Source: Villigracilis sp900696595
GTDB taxonomy: Bacteria; Chloroflexota; Anaerolineae; Anaerolineales; Villigracilaceae
Direction of reading: 5' to 3'
Assembly (NCBI GenBank): GCA_030263615.1
Contig: SZPH01000003.1
Span: 1 to 64,000, forward strand
DNA: 64,000 nt
Below, piece after piece: positions 7,243 through 15,271 of this stretch. The notes under the pieces were generated by a model that did no database searches, had not been told where the DNA came from, and worked only from the letters and a program-made list of their open reading frames with translations. Position numbers and translations under genes: made by a program. The first letter of the stretch is position 1. Each line of letters begins with the position of its first letter.

Positions 7243-8235
7243 ATGCCTAATATCATACTCGATGTCCAAGGGCTGGAGACGACGTTCAAGACTCCGGACG
7301 GCGTGATACATGCGGTAAATGGCGTATCTTTCGGACTTAAAGAGGGAGAGACGCTTGGAGTGGTGGGGGAGAGCGGATGTGGAAAAAGCGTCACGATGCT
7401 TTCATTGTTGAAGTTGATTCCGTCGCCGCCGGGAAAAATCCAGGCGGGCAGGGCTGTTTTCAACAAAAACGATTTGATCCAAATGACGCCCGATGAACTT
7501 CGATATGTGCGCGGCGCCCAGATCGGCATGGTGTTCCAGGACCCCATGACGTCGCTCAACCCCGTGCTGACCATCGGACGACAACTGGAAGAGCCGCTGA
7601 TGCTCCATGTGGGCATGACCAGGAAACAGGCGCGCGAGCGCGCCGCCAGTTTGCTTGCCATGGTCGGCATCCCCAACGCCAAGGAACGTTTGAACGATTA
7701 TCCCCACCAGTATTCCGGCGGAATGCGCCAGCGCGTCATGATCGCCATGGCGCTGGCGTGCAGCCCGCAAATTCTCATCGCCGACGAACCGACCACCGCG
7801 CTGGACGTGACCATTCAAGCCCAGATCGTCGAACTGGTCAAGCGACTGCGCGACGAACTTGGCATGGCGATCATCTGGATTACGCACGATCTGGGCGTAG
7901 TGGCTGGGCTGGCTCAGCGCGTGCTCGTCATGTATGGAGGGTATGTCATCGAAGAGTCGCCCATCAACGACCTGTATGCCAATCCGTCTCATCCTTATAC
8001 CATCGGGCTGCTGGGCAGCCTGCCGCGCGTGGATGAACGAAAACACGACAAATTATTTTCCATCGAAGGATTGCCGCCCGTGCTTTATCATAAACCCACT
8101 GCCTGTCCTTTTGCTCCGCGTTGCCGCTGGGTCATGGACCGTTGCTGGAAGGAAAACCCGGAACTTGAGCATGTTCTGCCCGAACATCGCGTCGCCTGCT
8201 GGGTGGATACCAAAACCGGGAGGCCGCGCTCATGA
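7243..8235 (+). CDS. Peptide ABC transporter ATP-binding protein (DppD/OppD type)
   Basis: Cytoplasmic ATPase subunit powering peptide import, 330 residues. Walker A GESGCGKSV (about 45-53), Q-loop MVFQDPMTSL, signature YSGGMRQR, Walker B ILIADEPTTALD and switch His in WITHDLGV are all intact. The C-terminal OppD-type extension carries a four-Cys cluster (CPFAPRC...C...C). An AAAGGA precedes the ATG. Its stop overlaps the next ATPase start (ATGA), as expected for a heterodimeric DppD/DppF pair. First gene of the operon. Confidence 0.95.
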   Translation: MPNIILDVQGLETTFKTPDGVIHAVNGVSFGLKEGETLGVVGESGCGKSVTMLSLLKLIPSPPGKIQAGRAVFNKNDLIQMTPDELRYVRGAQIGMVFQDPMTSLNPVLTIGRQLEEPLMLHVGMTRKQARERAASLLAMVGIPNAKERLNDYPHQYSGGMRQRVMIAMALACSPQILIADEPTTALDVTIQAQIVELVKRLRDELGMAIIWITHDLGVVAGLAQRVLVMYGGYVIEESPINDLYANPSHPYTIGLLGSLPRVDERKHDKLFSIEGLPPVLYHKPTACPFAPRCRWVMDRCWKENPELEHVLPEHRVACWVDTKTGRPRS

Positions 8236-9215
8236 CCTCCAACAATGACTTTCTCCTTCATGTTGACGATCTGGTGATGCATTTTCCGATCTACCGCGGC
8301 GTATTCCAGCGCAAGGTGGGCGCGGTACATGCGGTTGACAGAGTCAGTTTTGACGTCAAAAAAGGCGAGACGCTCGGTCTGGTGGGAGAGTCTGGTTGCG
8401 GCAAGACCACCGTCGGGCGCACTATCTTGCAACTTTATAGACCGACTTCCGGAAAAGTCGAATTTGAAGGCGTAGACCTTGTCAGATTGAAAGGCGAAGA
8501 CATGCGTCGGATGCGCCGCAAAATGCAGATGATCTTCCAGGACCCTTATGCCAGCCTCAACCCGCGCATGACAGTGGAACAGCTGGTGGGCGAACCGTTG
8601 CTGGTTCATAATGTGGTTGCGGGCAAAGAGATCAACGACCGGGTGAAACAACTGCTCGAATTGGTCAAACTTAATCCGTCCTTTGCCAACCGCTACGCCC
8701 ACGAATTCTCCGGCGGACAGCGCCAGCGCATTGGCATAGCCCGCGCCCTGGCGTTGAACCCAAACTTTATCATTTGCGACGAGCCAATCTCCGCCCTCGA
8801 CGTTTCCATTCAAGCGCAGGTGGTTAATCTATTGGAGGAATTACAGGCGCAGTTCGGGCTGACCTATCTCTTTATTGCCCATGATCTCTCCATGGTGCGG
8901 CACATCAGCACGCGGGTGGCGGTCATGTATCTGGGAGTGATCATGGAACTGGCGGATCGCGACGAACTGTATAACAATCCGTTGCATCCATACACCCAGG
9001 CTTTGCTCTCGGCAGTTCCCATCCCAGATCCGATAGCGGACGCGCGGCGCCAACGCGTCATTCTCGAAGGCGATGTGCCGTCGCCGGTCAACCCGCCGTC
9101 GGGCTGCCGCTTCCGCACCCGCTGCCCAATCGCTGTGGCAATGTGCGCCGAGTCGCGTCCTGAATTTCGCGAGATAAAACCAGGTCACTTTGTGGCCTGT
9201 CATCTGGCCAAGTAA
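8232..9215 (+). CDS. Peptide ABC transporter ATP-binding protein (DppF/OppF type)
   Basis: Partner ATPase, 327 residues. Walker A GESGCGKTT, Q-loop MIFQDPYASLNPRMT, signature FSGGQRQR, Walker B FIICDEPISALD and switch region IAHDLSMV are visible. The family-typical C-terminal Cys motif (CRFRTRCPIAVAMC) is present. The start overlaps the preceding gene by four bases. Family knowledge: DppF-type subunits pair with DppD on the two permeases. Followed by the binding-protein gene, so this operon has the order DF-SBP-BC. Confidence 0.95.
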   Translation: MTSNNDFLLHVDDLVMHFPIYRGVFQRKVGAVHAVDRVSFDVKKGETLGLVGESGCGKTTVGRTILQLYRPTSGKVEFEGVDLVRLKGEDMRRMRRKMQMIFQDPYASLNPRMTVEQLVGEPLLVHNVVAGKEINDRVKQLLELVKLNPSFANRYAHEFSGGQRQRIGIARALALNPNFIICDEPISALDVSIQAQVVNLLEELQAQFGLTYLFIAHDLSMVRHISTRVAVMYLGVIMELADRDELYNNPLHPYTQALLSAVPIPDPIADARRQRVILEGDVPSPVNPPSGCRFRTRCPIAVAMCAESRPEFREIKPGHFVACHLAK

Positions 9216-9231
9216 AGCCGATCGTCACACT

Positions 9232-9243
9232 AAAGGAGGTGAT
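9232..9243 (+). promoter_or_regulatory. Extended Shine-Dalgarno-like site far upstream of the binding-protein gene
   Basis: AAAGGAGGTGAT matches the complement of the 16S rRNA 3' end almost maximally, yet the lipoprotein start is about 80 nt downstream with its own AGAGGAG. A short frame from TTG (9248) encodes HKSNL then a stop that overlaps an in-frame ATG at 9265 (ATGA). A similar distant site precedes the second operon's binding protein, which argues for a leader or ribosome-standby role. Confidence 0.45.
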
Positions 9244-9321
9244 GCTGTTGCATAAATCGAACCTATGAAGCGTTTCTGCACGTTCGTTACCAAACCCTTC
9301 CATTTTCAAGAGGAGAAGACA

Positions 9322-11370
9322 ATGCGTAAATTATTTGCTCTACTGAGCCTTCTTGTGATCGCCAGCATGGCTCTTGCGGCCTGCGGCGGACAAGAGGCTC
9401 CCCCCGCTGCCACGGGAGAAGCGACCGACGCTCCCTCCGTGGAATCCACTCAGGAACCTGCATCCACCGGCGGCGAATTCAAATCCAAGGATCCGACGAC
9501 CTTCGTCGCGGTCACCATCGGCGAACCTGAGACGCTGGACCCCGCTCTGGCGTACGAAACCGCCGGCGGCGAGATCATCCAGAACGTCTATGAGACCCTC
9601 GTCTTCTACGACGGCGCTGCGACCGACAAGTTCGTGCCGCAACTGGCAGAATCCTGGGAAGTTTCCGAGGACGGCGCCACCTATACCTTCAAGATTCGCT
9701 CCGGCGTGAAATTCCACGATGGCGCGGACTTGACCGCTTCCGATGTGGCGTACTCCTTCCAGCGCGGACTGCTCTTCGGCGGTTACAGCGGTCCCCAGTG
9801 GCTGCTGGCTGAGCCGTTCTTCGGCATCGGCGTTGACGATATCTCCATCGTTGTGGACGGCGAAGGCGCCTGCGCGGATGACCGCGAGTGCTTGAGCGCC
9901 CTTCCTGCGGAAGACCTGAAAGCCGCCTGCGAAAAAGTCACCGCCGCAATTGTGGCTGACGACGCCGCCGGCACCGTCACCATGACCCTCGCCCAGGCGT
10001 GGGGACCGTTCATTCCCACCATTGCCAATGGCTGGGGCTCTGTCATGGATAAGGACTGGACCATCGCCAACGGCGGTTGGGACGGCTCCTGCGACACCTG
10101 GCAGAATTACTACGCTGAACCCTCCGAGAGCGACCCCTTCACCACTATCATGAACGGCACGGGTCCCTTCAAACTCGATCACTGGACCCAGGGTGAGGAA
10201 CTCGTCCTCGTCCGCAACGACAACTACTGGCGCGAACCCGCCAAACTCGAGCGCGTTGTGATCAAGTCTGTGGACGAATGGGGAACCCGCTTCGCGATGA
10301 TGCAGGCCGGCGACGCCGATCAGGTTTCTGTCCCGGCCGAGAACCGCTCCCAGATGGATGAACTGGCTGGCGAAATGCGCGTCTTTGACTTGTCCGCCGG
10401 CTCATACGCCGAACCTGTGGGCATCTGCGGTTATGATTCCAGCGCCCAGGGCCAAGCCAAATTCACCGCCTGCGGCGCGGGCGAAGCCGACAACGGCCAG
10501 CCCTTCCGCCTGTATATTGGACGCCCCTCCATCTCCAGCCAGGACCTGTTCATGACCTTCAACATCGCTGAGACCTCCAACTACGTTGGCTCCGGCGCTC
10601 TCGATGGCAACGGCATCCCGCTGGACTTCTTCTCGGATGTCCACATCCGCAAGGCGTTCGCCTACTGCTTCGATTGGGACACCTACATCAGCGACGTATT
10701 TGACGGCGAAGCGGTTCAACAGCCCGTGCTTGCCCGCCAGGGTATGCCCGGCTACGAAGCCGACGCCCCGACCTATAGCTACGACGCGGCGCAATGCGAA
10801 GCCGAGTTCAAAGCCGCCGACCTTGATAAGGACGGCATCGCGGCTGGCGACGACCCCGAAGGCGACGTCTGGACCACCGGCTTCCGCCTGCAGGCGCTCT
10901 ACAACCAGGGCAATACCTCGCGCCAGGTCGTTTCCGAGATTCTGTCCGCCAATGTCGCCGCGGTTAACGAGCTGTTCGTGATCGAGACTGTGGGCTTGCC
11001 GTGGCCGACCTTCCTGCGCACCATCCGCGCCAAAGAGTCGCCCTACTTTGTGAGCGGCTGGCAGGAAGACATCCACGACCCGCATAACTGGTATCAGCCC
11101 TACATGCTCGGCACCTATGCGAGCCGCCAGAACCTGCCCGCCGAGTTAAAGGACCAGTTCTCCGACATCCTCGACCGCGGCGTTGCAGCCACCGACCCGG
11201 CGGAACGCCAGACGATCTACGAAGAAGCCAACGCGCTCTACTTCGAACAGGTCCCGACCATCCTGCTCGCCACGGCCACCAGCCACGGTTTCGAACAGCG
11301 CTGGGTGCATGGCGCCATCCTGAACCCGATCTTCTCCGGCAACTATTTCTACACAATGTACAAAGACTAG
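9322..11370 (+). CDS. Peptide ABC transporter substrate-binding lipoprotein (family 5, canonical order)
   Basis: Lipid-anchored extracytoplasmic receptor delivering peptides to the permease, 682 residues. The signal peptide ends at lipobox ALAAC (Cys about 22), followed by a low-complexity linker. The N-lobe opens with VTIGEPETLDPA; AESWEVSEDGATYTFKIR and DGADLTASDVAYSFQR are the classic family-5 motifs. The second lobe starts near VHIRKAFAYCFDWD. The ATG with AGAGGAGAAGACA was chosen over the in-frame ATG 57 nt upstream because only it gives a proper lipoprotein signal. Longer than average owing to internal insertions. Confidence 0.93.
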   Translation: MRKLFALLSLLVIASMALAACGGQEAPPAATGEATDAPSVESTQEPASTGGEFKSKDPTTFVAVTIGEPETLDPALAYETAGGEIIQNVYETLVFYDGAATDKFVPQLAESWEVSEDGATYTFKIRSGVKFHDGADLTASDVAYSFQRGLLFGGYSGPQWLLAEPFFGIGVDDISIVVDGEGACADDRECLSALPAEDLKAACEKVTAAIVADDAAGTVTMTLAQAWGPFIPTIANGWGSVMDKDWTIANGGWDGSCDTWQNYYAEPSESDPFTTIMNGTGPFKLDHWTQGEELVLVRNDNYWREPAKLERVVIKSVDEWGTRFAMMQAGDADQVSVPAENRSQMDELAGEMRVFDLSAGSYAEPVGICGYDSSAQGQAKFTACGAGEADNGQPFRLYIGRPSISSQDLFMTFNIAETSNYVGSGALDGNGIPLDFFSDVHIRKAFAYCFDWDTYISDVFDGEAVQQPVLARQGMPGYEADAPTYSYDAAQCEAEFKAADLDKDGIAAGDDPEGDVWTTGFRLQALYNQGNTSRQVVSEILSANVAAVNELFVIETVGLPWPTFLRTIRAKESPYFVSGWQEDIHDPHNWYQPYMLGTYASRQNLPAELKDQFSDILDRGVAATDPAERQTIYEEANALYFEQVPTILLATATSHGFEQRWVHGAILNPIFSGNYFYTMYKD

Positions 11371-11392
11371 TTCGCCGCGTGGGTTGAATAAC

Positions 11393-11422
11393 TTCCGGGG
11401 ACTCGCTTGCGGGTCCCCGGAA
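11393..11422 (+). other. Stable hairpin after the binding-protein gene
   Basis: TTCCGGGGAC and GTCCCCGGAA form a 10-bp stem with a 10-nt loop, 23 nt after the stop. No T tract follows directly; a CCGGCCGG palindrome with GGTTTTTT lies 30 nt on. This is the position where peptide operons often carry an RNA-stabilising or partially terminating hairpin, raising binding-protein over permease expression. The remaining bases to 11611 show no gene. Confidence 0.6.
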
Positions 11423-11611
11423 CTTCCCAGCCTTGCCATGCGAAACCGGCCGGAGAGGTTTTTTCCGACCCGTTCCAGATGTCAAGCCTGACCCGCATCG
11501 TAGCGCGGCTCATGCCGCAAATTCAGTTAAAAAGATCATATTGCCCTGCGCGCGCGAGACAAACCCCGCGGTACAGAGCGATATGAGCGACTAAAAGACC
11601 AGAGGTGATTT

Positions 11612-12676
11612 GTGCTTACATACATCATTCGCCGTTTGTTGCTTGTGCCAGTCCTGCTCTTTGGCGTAACCGTGCTGATCTTTGGGATGTTGCAGTTTCT
11701 CGAGCCTGACGAGCGGGTTGCGTTGTACATTCGCGGCGATCCCCGATCGGATGCGCAGGTTGACTCCTATATTAAAAAATATTGTCTGGATTGCCCAATC
11801 TATGTTCAATATACAAATTGGTTGGTTGGCACGGTTGACACAGTGACAGGCGAGCGCGAAGGCGGCATCCTGTATGGCAACTTTGGCTGGTCCAAGACCG
11901 GCTCGCAGCCGGTCGCCCAATTGATCGCCCGCCGCTTCCCCAACACCCTCGACCTGACCATCTGGGCGGTGGGACCGGTGATATTGGTGGGCATCTGGCT
12001 GGGCGTGCAAGCCGCCGTGCATCACAACGGCTGGATCGATCAAGCCGCGCGCGTCTTCAGCATCGTCGGCACCTCCTTCCCCACCTTTGTATTTGGCTTG
12101 CTGGTTCTCATGTTATTCTACGCCAAGTTGCAATGGTTCCCGCCGGGACGCCTGACCGACGAATTCAATGTGGTGGTCAATTCCGACGCCTTCCATCATT
12201 ACACCACCCTGTTGACATTCGATGCCATTTTGAACGGCCGCTTCGACATCTTTTTGGATGCCCTGCGGCACATGTTCCTGCCCATCCTCACCCTTTCCTA
12301 TATCAGCTGGGCGACCTTCCTGCGTGTGACGCGCGGCTCGATGCTTGAGACCCTGCGCCAGGAATACGTAACCACAGCCCGCGCCAAGGGACTGCCGGAA
12401 AAGGATGTCATCTATAAACACGCCCGGCCGAACGCAATGCTTCCGGTCGTGACGCTTGCCGGCTTCACCGTAGTCGGTTTGATGGGCGGCGTAATCATCA
12501 CCGAAACGGTCTTCGATTATCCCGGCATCGGTTCTGCGGCGGCGGCCGCCTCGGCGCAGTTGGACGTGATCACCGTGCTCGGTTTCGCCCTGTTCAACGG
12601 GTTGATCCTCATTGTCGCCAACCTCGTGGTGGATATCCTTTACGCCGCCGTGGATCCGCGCGTCCATCTGTCTTAG
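11612..12676 (+). CDS. Peptide ABC transporter permease (DppB/OppB type)
   Basis: Inner-membrane channel subunit of 354 residues starting at GTG with GAGGTGAT upstream. It has the DppB N-terminal signature (YIIRRLLLVPVLLFGVTVLIF), a long periplasmic loop, then five further helices. The cytoplasmic EAA loop reads RQEYVTTARAKGLPEKDVIYKHARPNA. The last segment (LIVANLVVDILYAAVDPRV) is the typical C-terminus. It forms the translocation pore with the next gene product. Confidence 0.94.
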   Translation: MLTYIIRRLLLVPVLLFGVTVLIFGMLQFLEPDERVALYIRGDPRSDAQVDSYIKKYCLDCPIYVQYTNWLVGTVDTVTGEREGGILYGNFGWSKTGSQPVAQLIARRFPNTLDLTIWAVGPVILVGIWLGVQAAVHHNGWIDQAARVFSIVGTSFPTFVFGLLVLMLFYAKLQWFPPGRLTDEFNVVVNSDAFHHYTTLLTFDAILNGRFDIFLDALRHMFLPILTLSYISWATFLRVTRGSMLETLRQEYVTTARAKGLPEKDVIYKHARPNAMLPVVTLAGFTVVGLMGGVIITETVFDYPGIGSAAAAASAQLDVITVLGFALFNGLILIVANLVVDILYAAVDPRVHLS

Positions 12677-12689
12677 CAGGGAGAGCATC

Positions 12690-13733
12690 ATGACACAACC
12701 CGTAACCCCCACCGGCAATAACGAACTGCTTGGCACGGCAGTCGCCATGCGCAAAATCACCCGCTTTGAACGCCTGCTGGGTCCGGATAACTACCGGATT
12801 ATGCAAGGGCTGTTCAAAACGCCCGCTTCCATTGCGGGGTCCATATTAATTCTTCTGTTTATCCTCGTGGCGATTTTTGCGCCTGTGCTGGCTCCGCCCG
12901 TCACCCCCAACGACCCCTACAAGATTCCGCGCGACGGCTTCAAATCTCAACCGCGCGAACCCGGCTCCGATTGGACGAAGAACGTCCCCGACATTCCGTT
13001 CTGGTACAAAGCCGTGACCGGCAATGAAGAATGGGTGCATCTCTTCGGCACCGCGCAGGGTCAATACGACATTTACTACGGCGTGATCTGGGGCACGCGC
13101 ACCGCCTTTCGGGCGGGTTTCATCGTCGTCCTCTCCACGCTGTTGATCGGCGTCGTCGTCGGTTCGGTCTCCGCCTATTACGGCGGGCTCACGGACAACA
13201 TCCTGATGCGCATTGTGGATGTCCTGCTGGTGTTGCCCGGGTTGATGGCAACCCTGATTCTGGCGGCTGTGCTGACGCCCATCATCGGCAAAAGCACCCT
13301 GCCGGTCATGATTTCATTGATCGCTTTTGGCTGGCTGGGCTATTCGCGCATCATTCGCGGCGATATCCTTTCGGTGAAACAACGCGACTTTATCCTGGCT
13401 GCCCGCGTCATCGGCGCCAAAGACAGCCGCATCCTCTTCCGCCACATCATCCCCAACGCCATTGTTCCAACCATGGTGCTGGCGTCGCTGGATATCGGCA
13501 CGGTGACGCTTTCCTTTTCCGCGCTCTCCTTTCTCGGCATCGGCGTGGAAGTCGGTTATGCCGACTGGGGGCAGGTGCTGGCTTTTGCCCGCAACTGGAT
13601 CACCAGCCTCAACACCTATTGGTACATCATCGTTTACCCCGGCGTGACGCTCGTGCTGTTCGTCCTCGGCTGGAACCTGCTCGGCGACGCCCTGCGCGAC
13701 GTGCTCGACCCGCGCATGAGAGGCAAAGTCTAA
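12690..13733 (+). CDS. Peptide ABC transporter permease (DppC/OppC type)
   Basis: Second pore subunit, 347 residues. A cytoplasmic N-terminus (RFERLLGPDNYRIMQGLFK) is followed by TM1 (SIAGSILILLFILVAIFAPV) and a long periplasmic loop; the EAA loop reads QRDFILAARVIGAKDSRILFRHIIPNA. The end, WNLLGDALRDVLDPRMRG, is diagnostic for DppC. The ATG is preceded by GGGAGAG. The downstream cytochrome gene starts only two bases after its stop. Confidence 0.94.
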   Translation: MTQPVTPTGNNELLGTAVAMRKITRFERLLGPDNYRIMQGLFKTPASIAGSILILLFILVAIFAPVLAPPVTPNDPYKIPRDGFKSQPREPGSDWTKNVPDIPFWYKAVTGNEEWVHLFGTAQGQYDIYYGVIWGTRTAFRAGFIVVLSTLLIGVVVGSVSAYYGGLTDNILMRIVDVLLVLPGLMATLILAAVLTPIIGKSTLPVMISLIAFGWLGYSRIIRGDILSVKQRDFILAARVIGAKDSRILFRHIIPNAIVPTMVLASLDIGTVTLSFSALSFLGIGVEVGYADWGQVLAFARNWITSLNTYWYIIVYPGVTLVLFVLGWNLLGDALRDVLDPRMRGKV

Positions 13734-13735
13734 TC

Positions 13736-14440
13736 TTGCGGCTTCCCGCTGTTTATCTTCTATTTGTTGGAATAGCCCTGCTTCTGGCGGGGCTGTTCTT
13801 TGATTCCGGCGCGGCGCGCGCGCGTTTGCAAACCGCCACCCCCGCTCCCACATCTTTACCTGTGGGGACGCCCGACCGCCTGGCGCAACCCACCCTGCCC
13901 GCCTCTCCCTCGCAGGCAGACCTCGGATCGCAGGCGTACTGGCTTTCCTGCCTGCCCTGTCACGGCGATGTGGGGCAGGGGCTGACCGACGAATTCCGCG
14001 AGACATACCCGGCTGAAGATCAATACTGTTGGGAAAGCGGCTGTCATGGCAAGAACCCCTACGAGAGCGGTTTCACGCTTCCGAAGACAATCCCCGCCGT
14101 TGTGGGACCCGGAACATTGCAAAAGTATGCGAACGCCGCCCAACTTAACGCTTACATCCGCGCCGCCATGCCATACTGGGACCCCGGCAGTTTGACCGAA
14201 GACGAAGCCTGGAAGATCACCGCCTTCCTCCTGCGCGAAAATGGGTTGTGGGACGCCCGGGAGGAGATCAACGCCTCCAACGCCGACCGGATTCCGGTCC
14301 ACGAACCCGAGCCGGAATCCACTCTCGAAGCGGATTCGCCCCCAGCGGGCATCCCGCCCTATGGCGCCGCCATCCTTGTATTTGTTTTGCTTGTTTCAGG
14401 AATCCTCCTGAGCCGTTTGAGAAGGAACCCGCAGATATGA
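13736..14440 (+). CDS. Membrane-anchored c-type cytochrome domain protein in the peptide operon
   Basis: A 234-residue exported protein starting at TTG immediately after the permease stop. An N-terminal hydrophobic segment (VYLLFVGIALLLAGLFF) and a C-terminal one (YGAAILVFVLLVSGILL) flank a periplasmic domain. That domain has a CLPCH haem-binding motif (CxxCH, about residue 74-78) and a second CWESGCH that fits a CxxxxCH-like site. The fold looks like cytochrome c (W-KITAFLL near the end). A role in peptide uptake is unclear; it is in the operon by spacing and by ATGA overlap with the aminopeptidase. Confidence 0.75.
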   Translation: MRLPAVYLLFVGIALLLAGLFFDSGAARARLQTATPAPTSLPVGTPDRLAQPTLPASPSQADLGSQAYWLSCLPCHGDVGQGLTDEFRETYPAEDQYCWESGCHGKNPYESGFTLPKTIPAVVGPGTLQKYANAAQLNAYIRAAMPYWDPGSLTEDEAWKITAFLLRENGLWDAREEINASNADRIPVHEPEPESTLEADSPPAGIPPYGAAILVFVLLVSGILLSRLRRNPQI

Positions 14441-15261
14441 ACATCCTGATCGCCTCCGACATGGAAGGCGCGACTGGCGTGGTGGATTGGGACCACGTCA
14501 TGCCCGAGCGCCCGGACTACCCCCGCTTTTGCCGCCTGCTGACCGGCGACATCAACGCCGCCGCACGCGGAGCGTTTGCGGGCGGGGCAAAGCGAGTCTC
14601 CGTCACCGACGGGCATAACACCAGCCGCAATATTTTGATCGAAGAACTGGACGGGCGCGTCACCCTGAATTGCGGAAGCCCCATGCCCGCGCTCTCGATG
14701 GTGCATGGCGTGGACCGCGGCGTGGACGGGGTTTTATTCATCGGCTATCACGCGCGCGCCGGGGCGCAAAACGCAATTTTGGATCACACCTGGTCGGACG
14801 CGAGAGTCGCCAACCTGTGGATCAACGACCGGCTGTTCGGCGAGGCGGCATTGAACGCGGCGGTCTGCGGACAGTTCAACGCGCCGGTGGTCATGATCTC
14901 CGGCGACCAGACCGCCTGCGCCGAAGCCCGCGACATGCTCGGCGACCTGGAAACGGCCGTCGTCAAAACCGCTGTCGGGCGCATGGCCGCGGAATGTCTG
15001 CCGCCTTCCGTCACTGCCGGGTTGATCGAGCAAGCCGCAAAACGCGCCGTGGAGCGACTCCAGTCCGGGACTGCGCCCGCGCCGTTTATCGTCCCCGCGC
15101 CCATCGTCATGACGCTCGAATTCTATAAATCCGAAATGGCGGATAAAGCCATGACCCTGCCCGGCGCGCGCCGCGCACAGGATCGCAAAGTTCAATATAA
15201 TGCCGACGATATGCTGACCATCTACCACGCCTTCCGCGCAATGGTCGGCATGGCGCGATAA
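14437..15261 (+). CDS. dppA: D-aminopeptidase, DppA family (peptidase M55)
   Basis: Cytoplasmic zinc peptidase removing N-terminal D-amino acids, such as D-Ala from D-Ala-D-Ala or related peptides. The metal-binding DMEG (Asp8, Glu10) and His60 (TDGH) sit at exactly the positions known for Bacillus DppA; GYHARAG (His105), LDHTW (His117) and GEAALN (Glu136) fit the remaining ligands and catalytic His. The ATG overlaps the cytochrome stop (ATGA), and GAAGGA lies upstream. With the NlpC/P60 enzyme and epimerase downstream it points to cell-wall peptide breakdown. 274 residues, a normal length. Confidence 0.93.
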   Translation: MNILIASDMEGATGVVDWDHVMPERPDYPRFCRLLTGDINAAARGAFAGGAKRVSVTDGHNTSRNILIEELDGRVTLNCGSPMPALSMVHGVDRGVDGVLFIGYHARAGAQNAILDHTWSDARVANLWINDRLFGEAALNAAVCGQFNAPVVMISGDQTACAEARDMLGDLETAVVKTAVGRMAAECLPPSVTAGLIEQAAKRAVERLQSGTAPAPFIVPAPIVMTLEFYKSEMADKAMTLPGARRAQDRKVQYNADDMLTIYHAFRAMVGMAR

Positions 15262-15271
15262 GAATTGCCCC

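Noticed and set aside
13031..13735. N-terminal extension of the cytochrome frame through the permease gene
   Set aside because: It is an out-of-frame reading of the DppC-type gene (Arg/His-rich); the cytochrome starts at the TTG after the permease stop.
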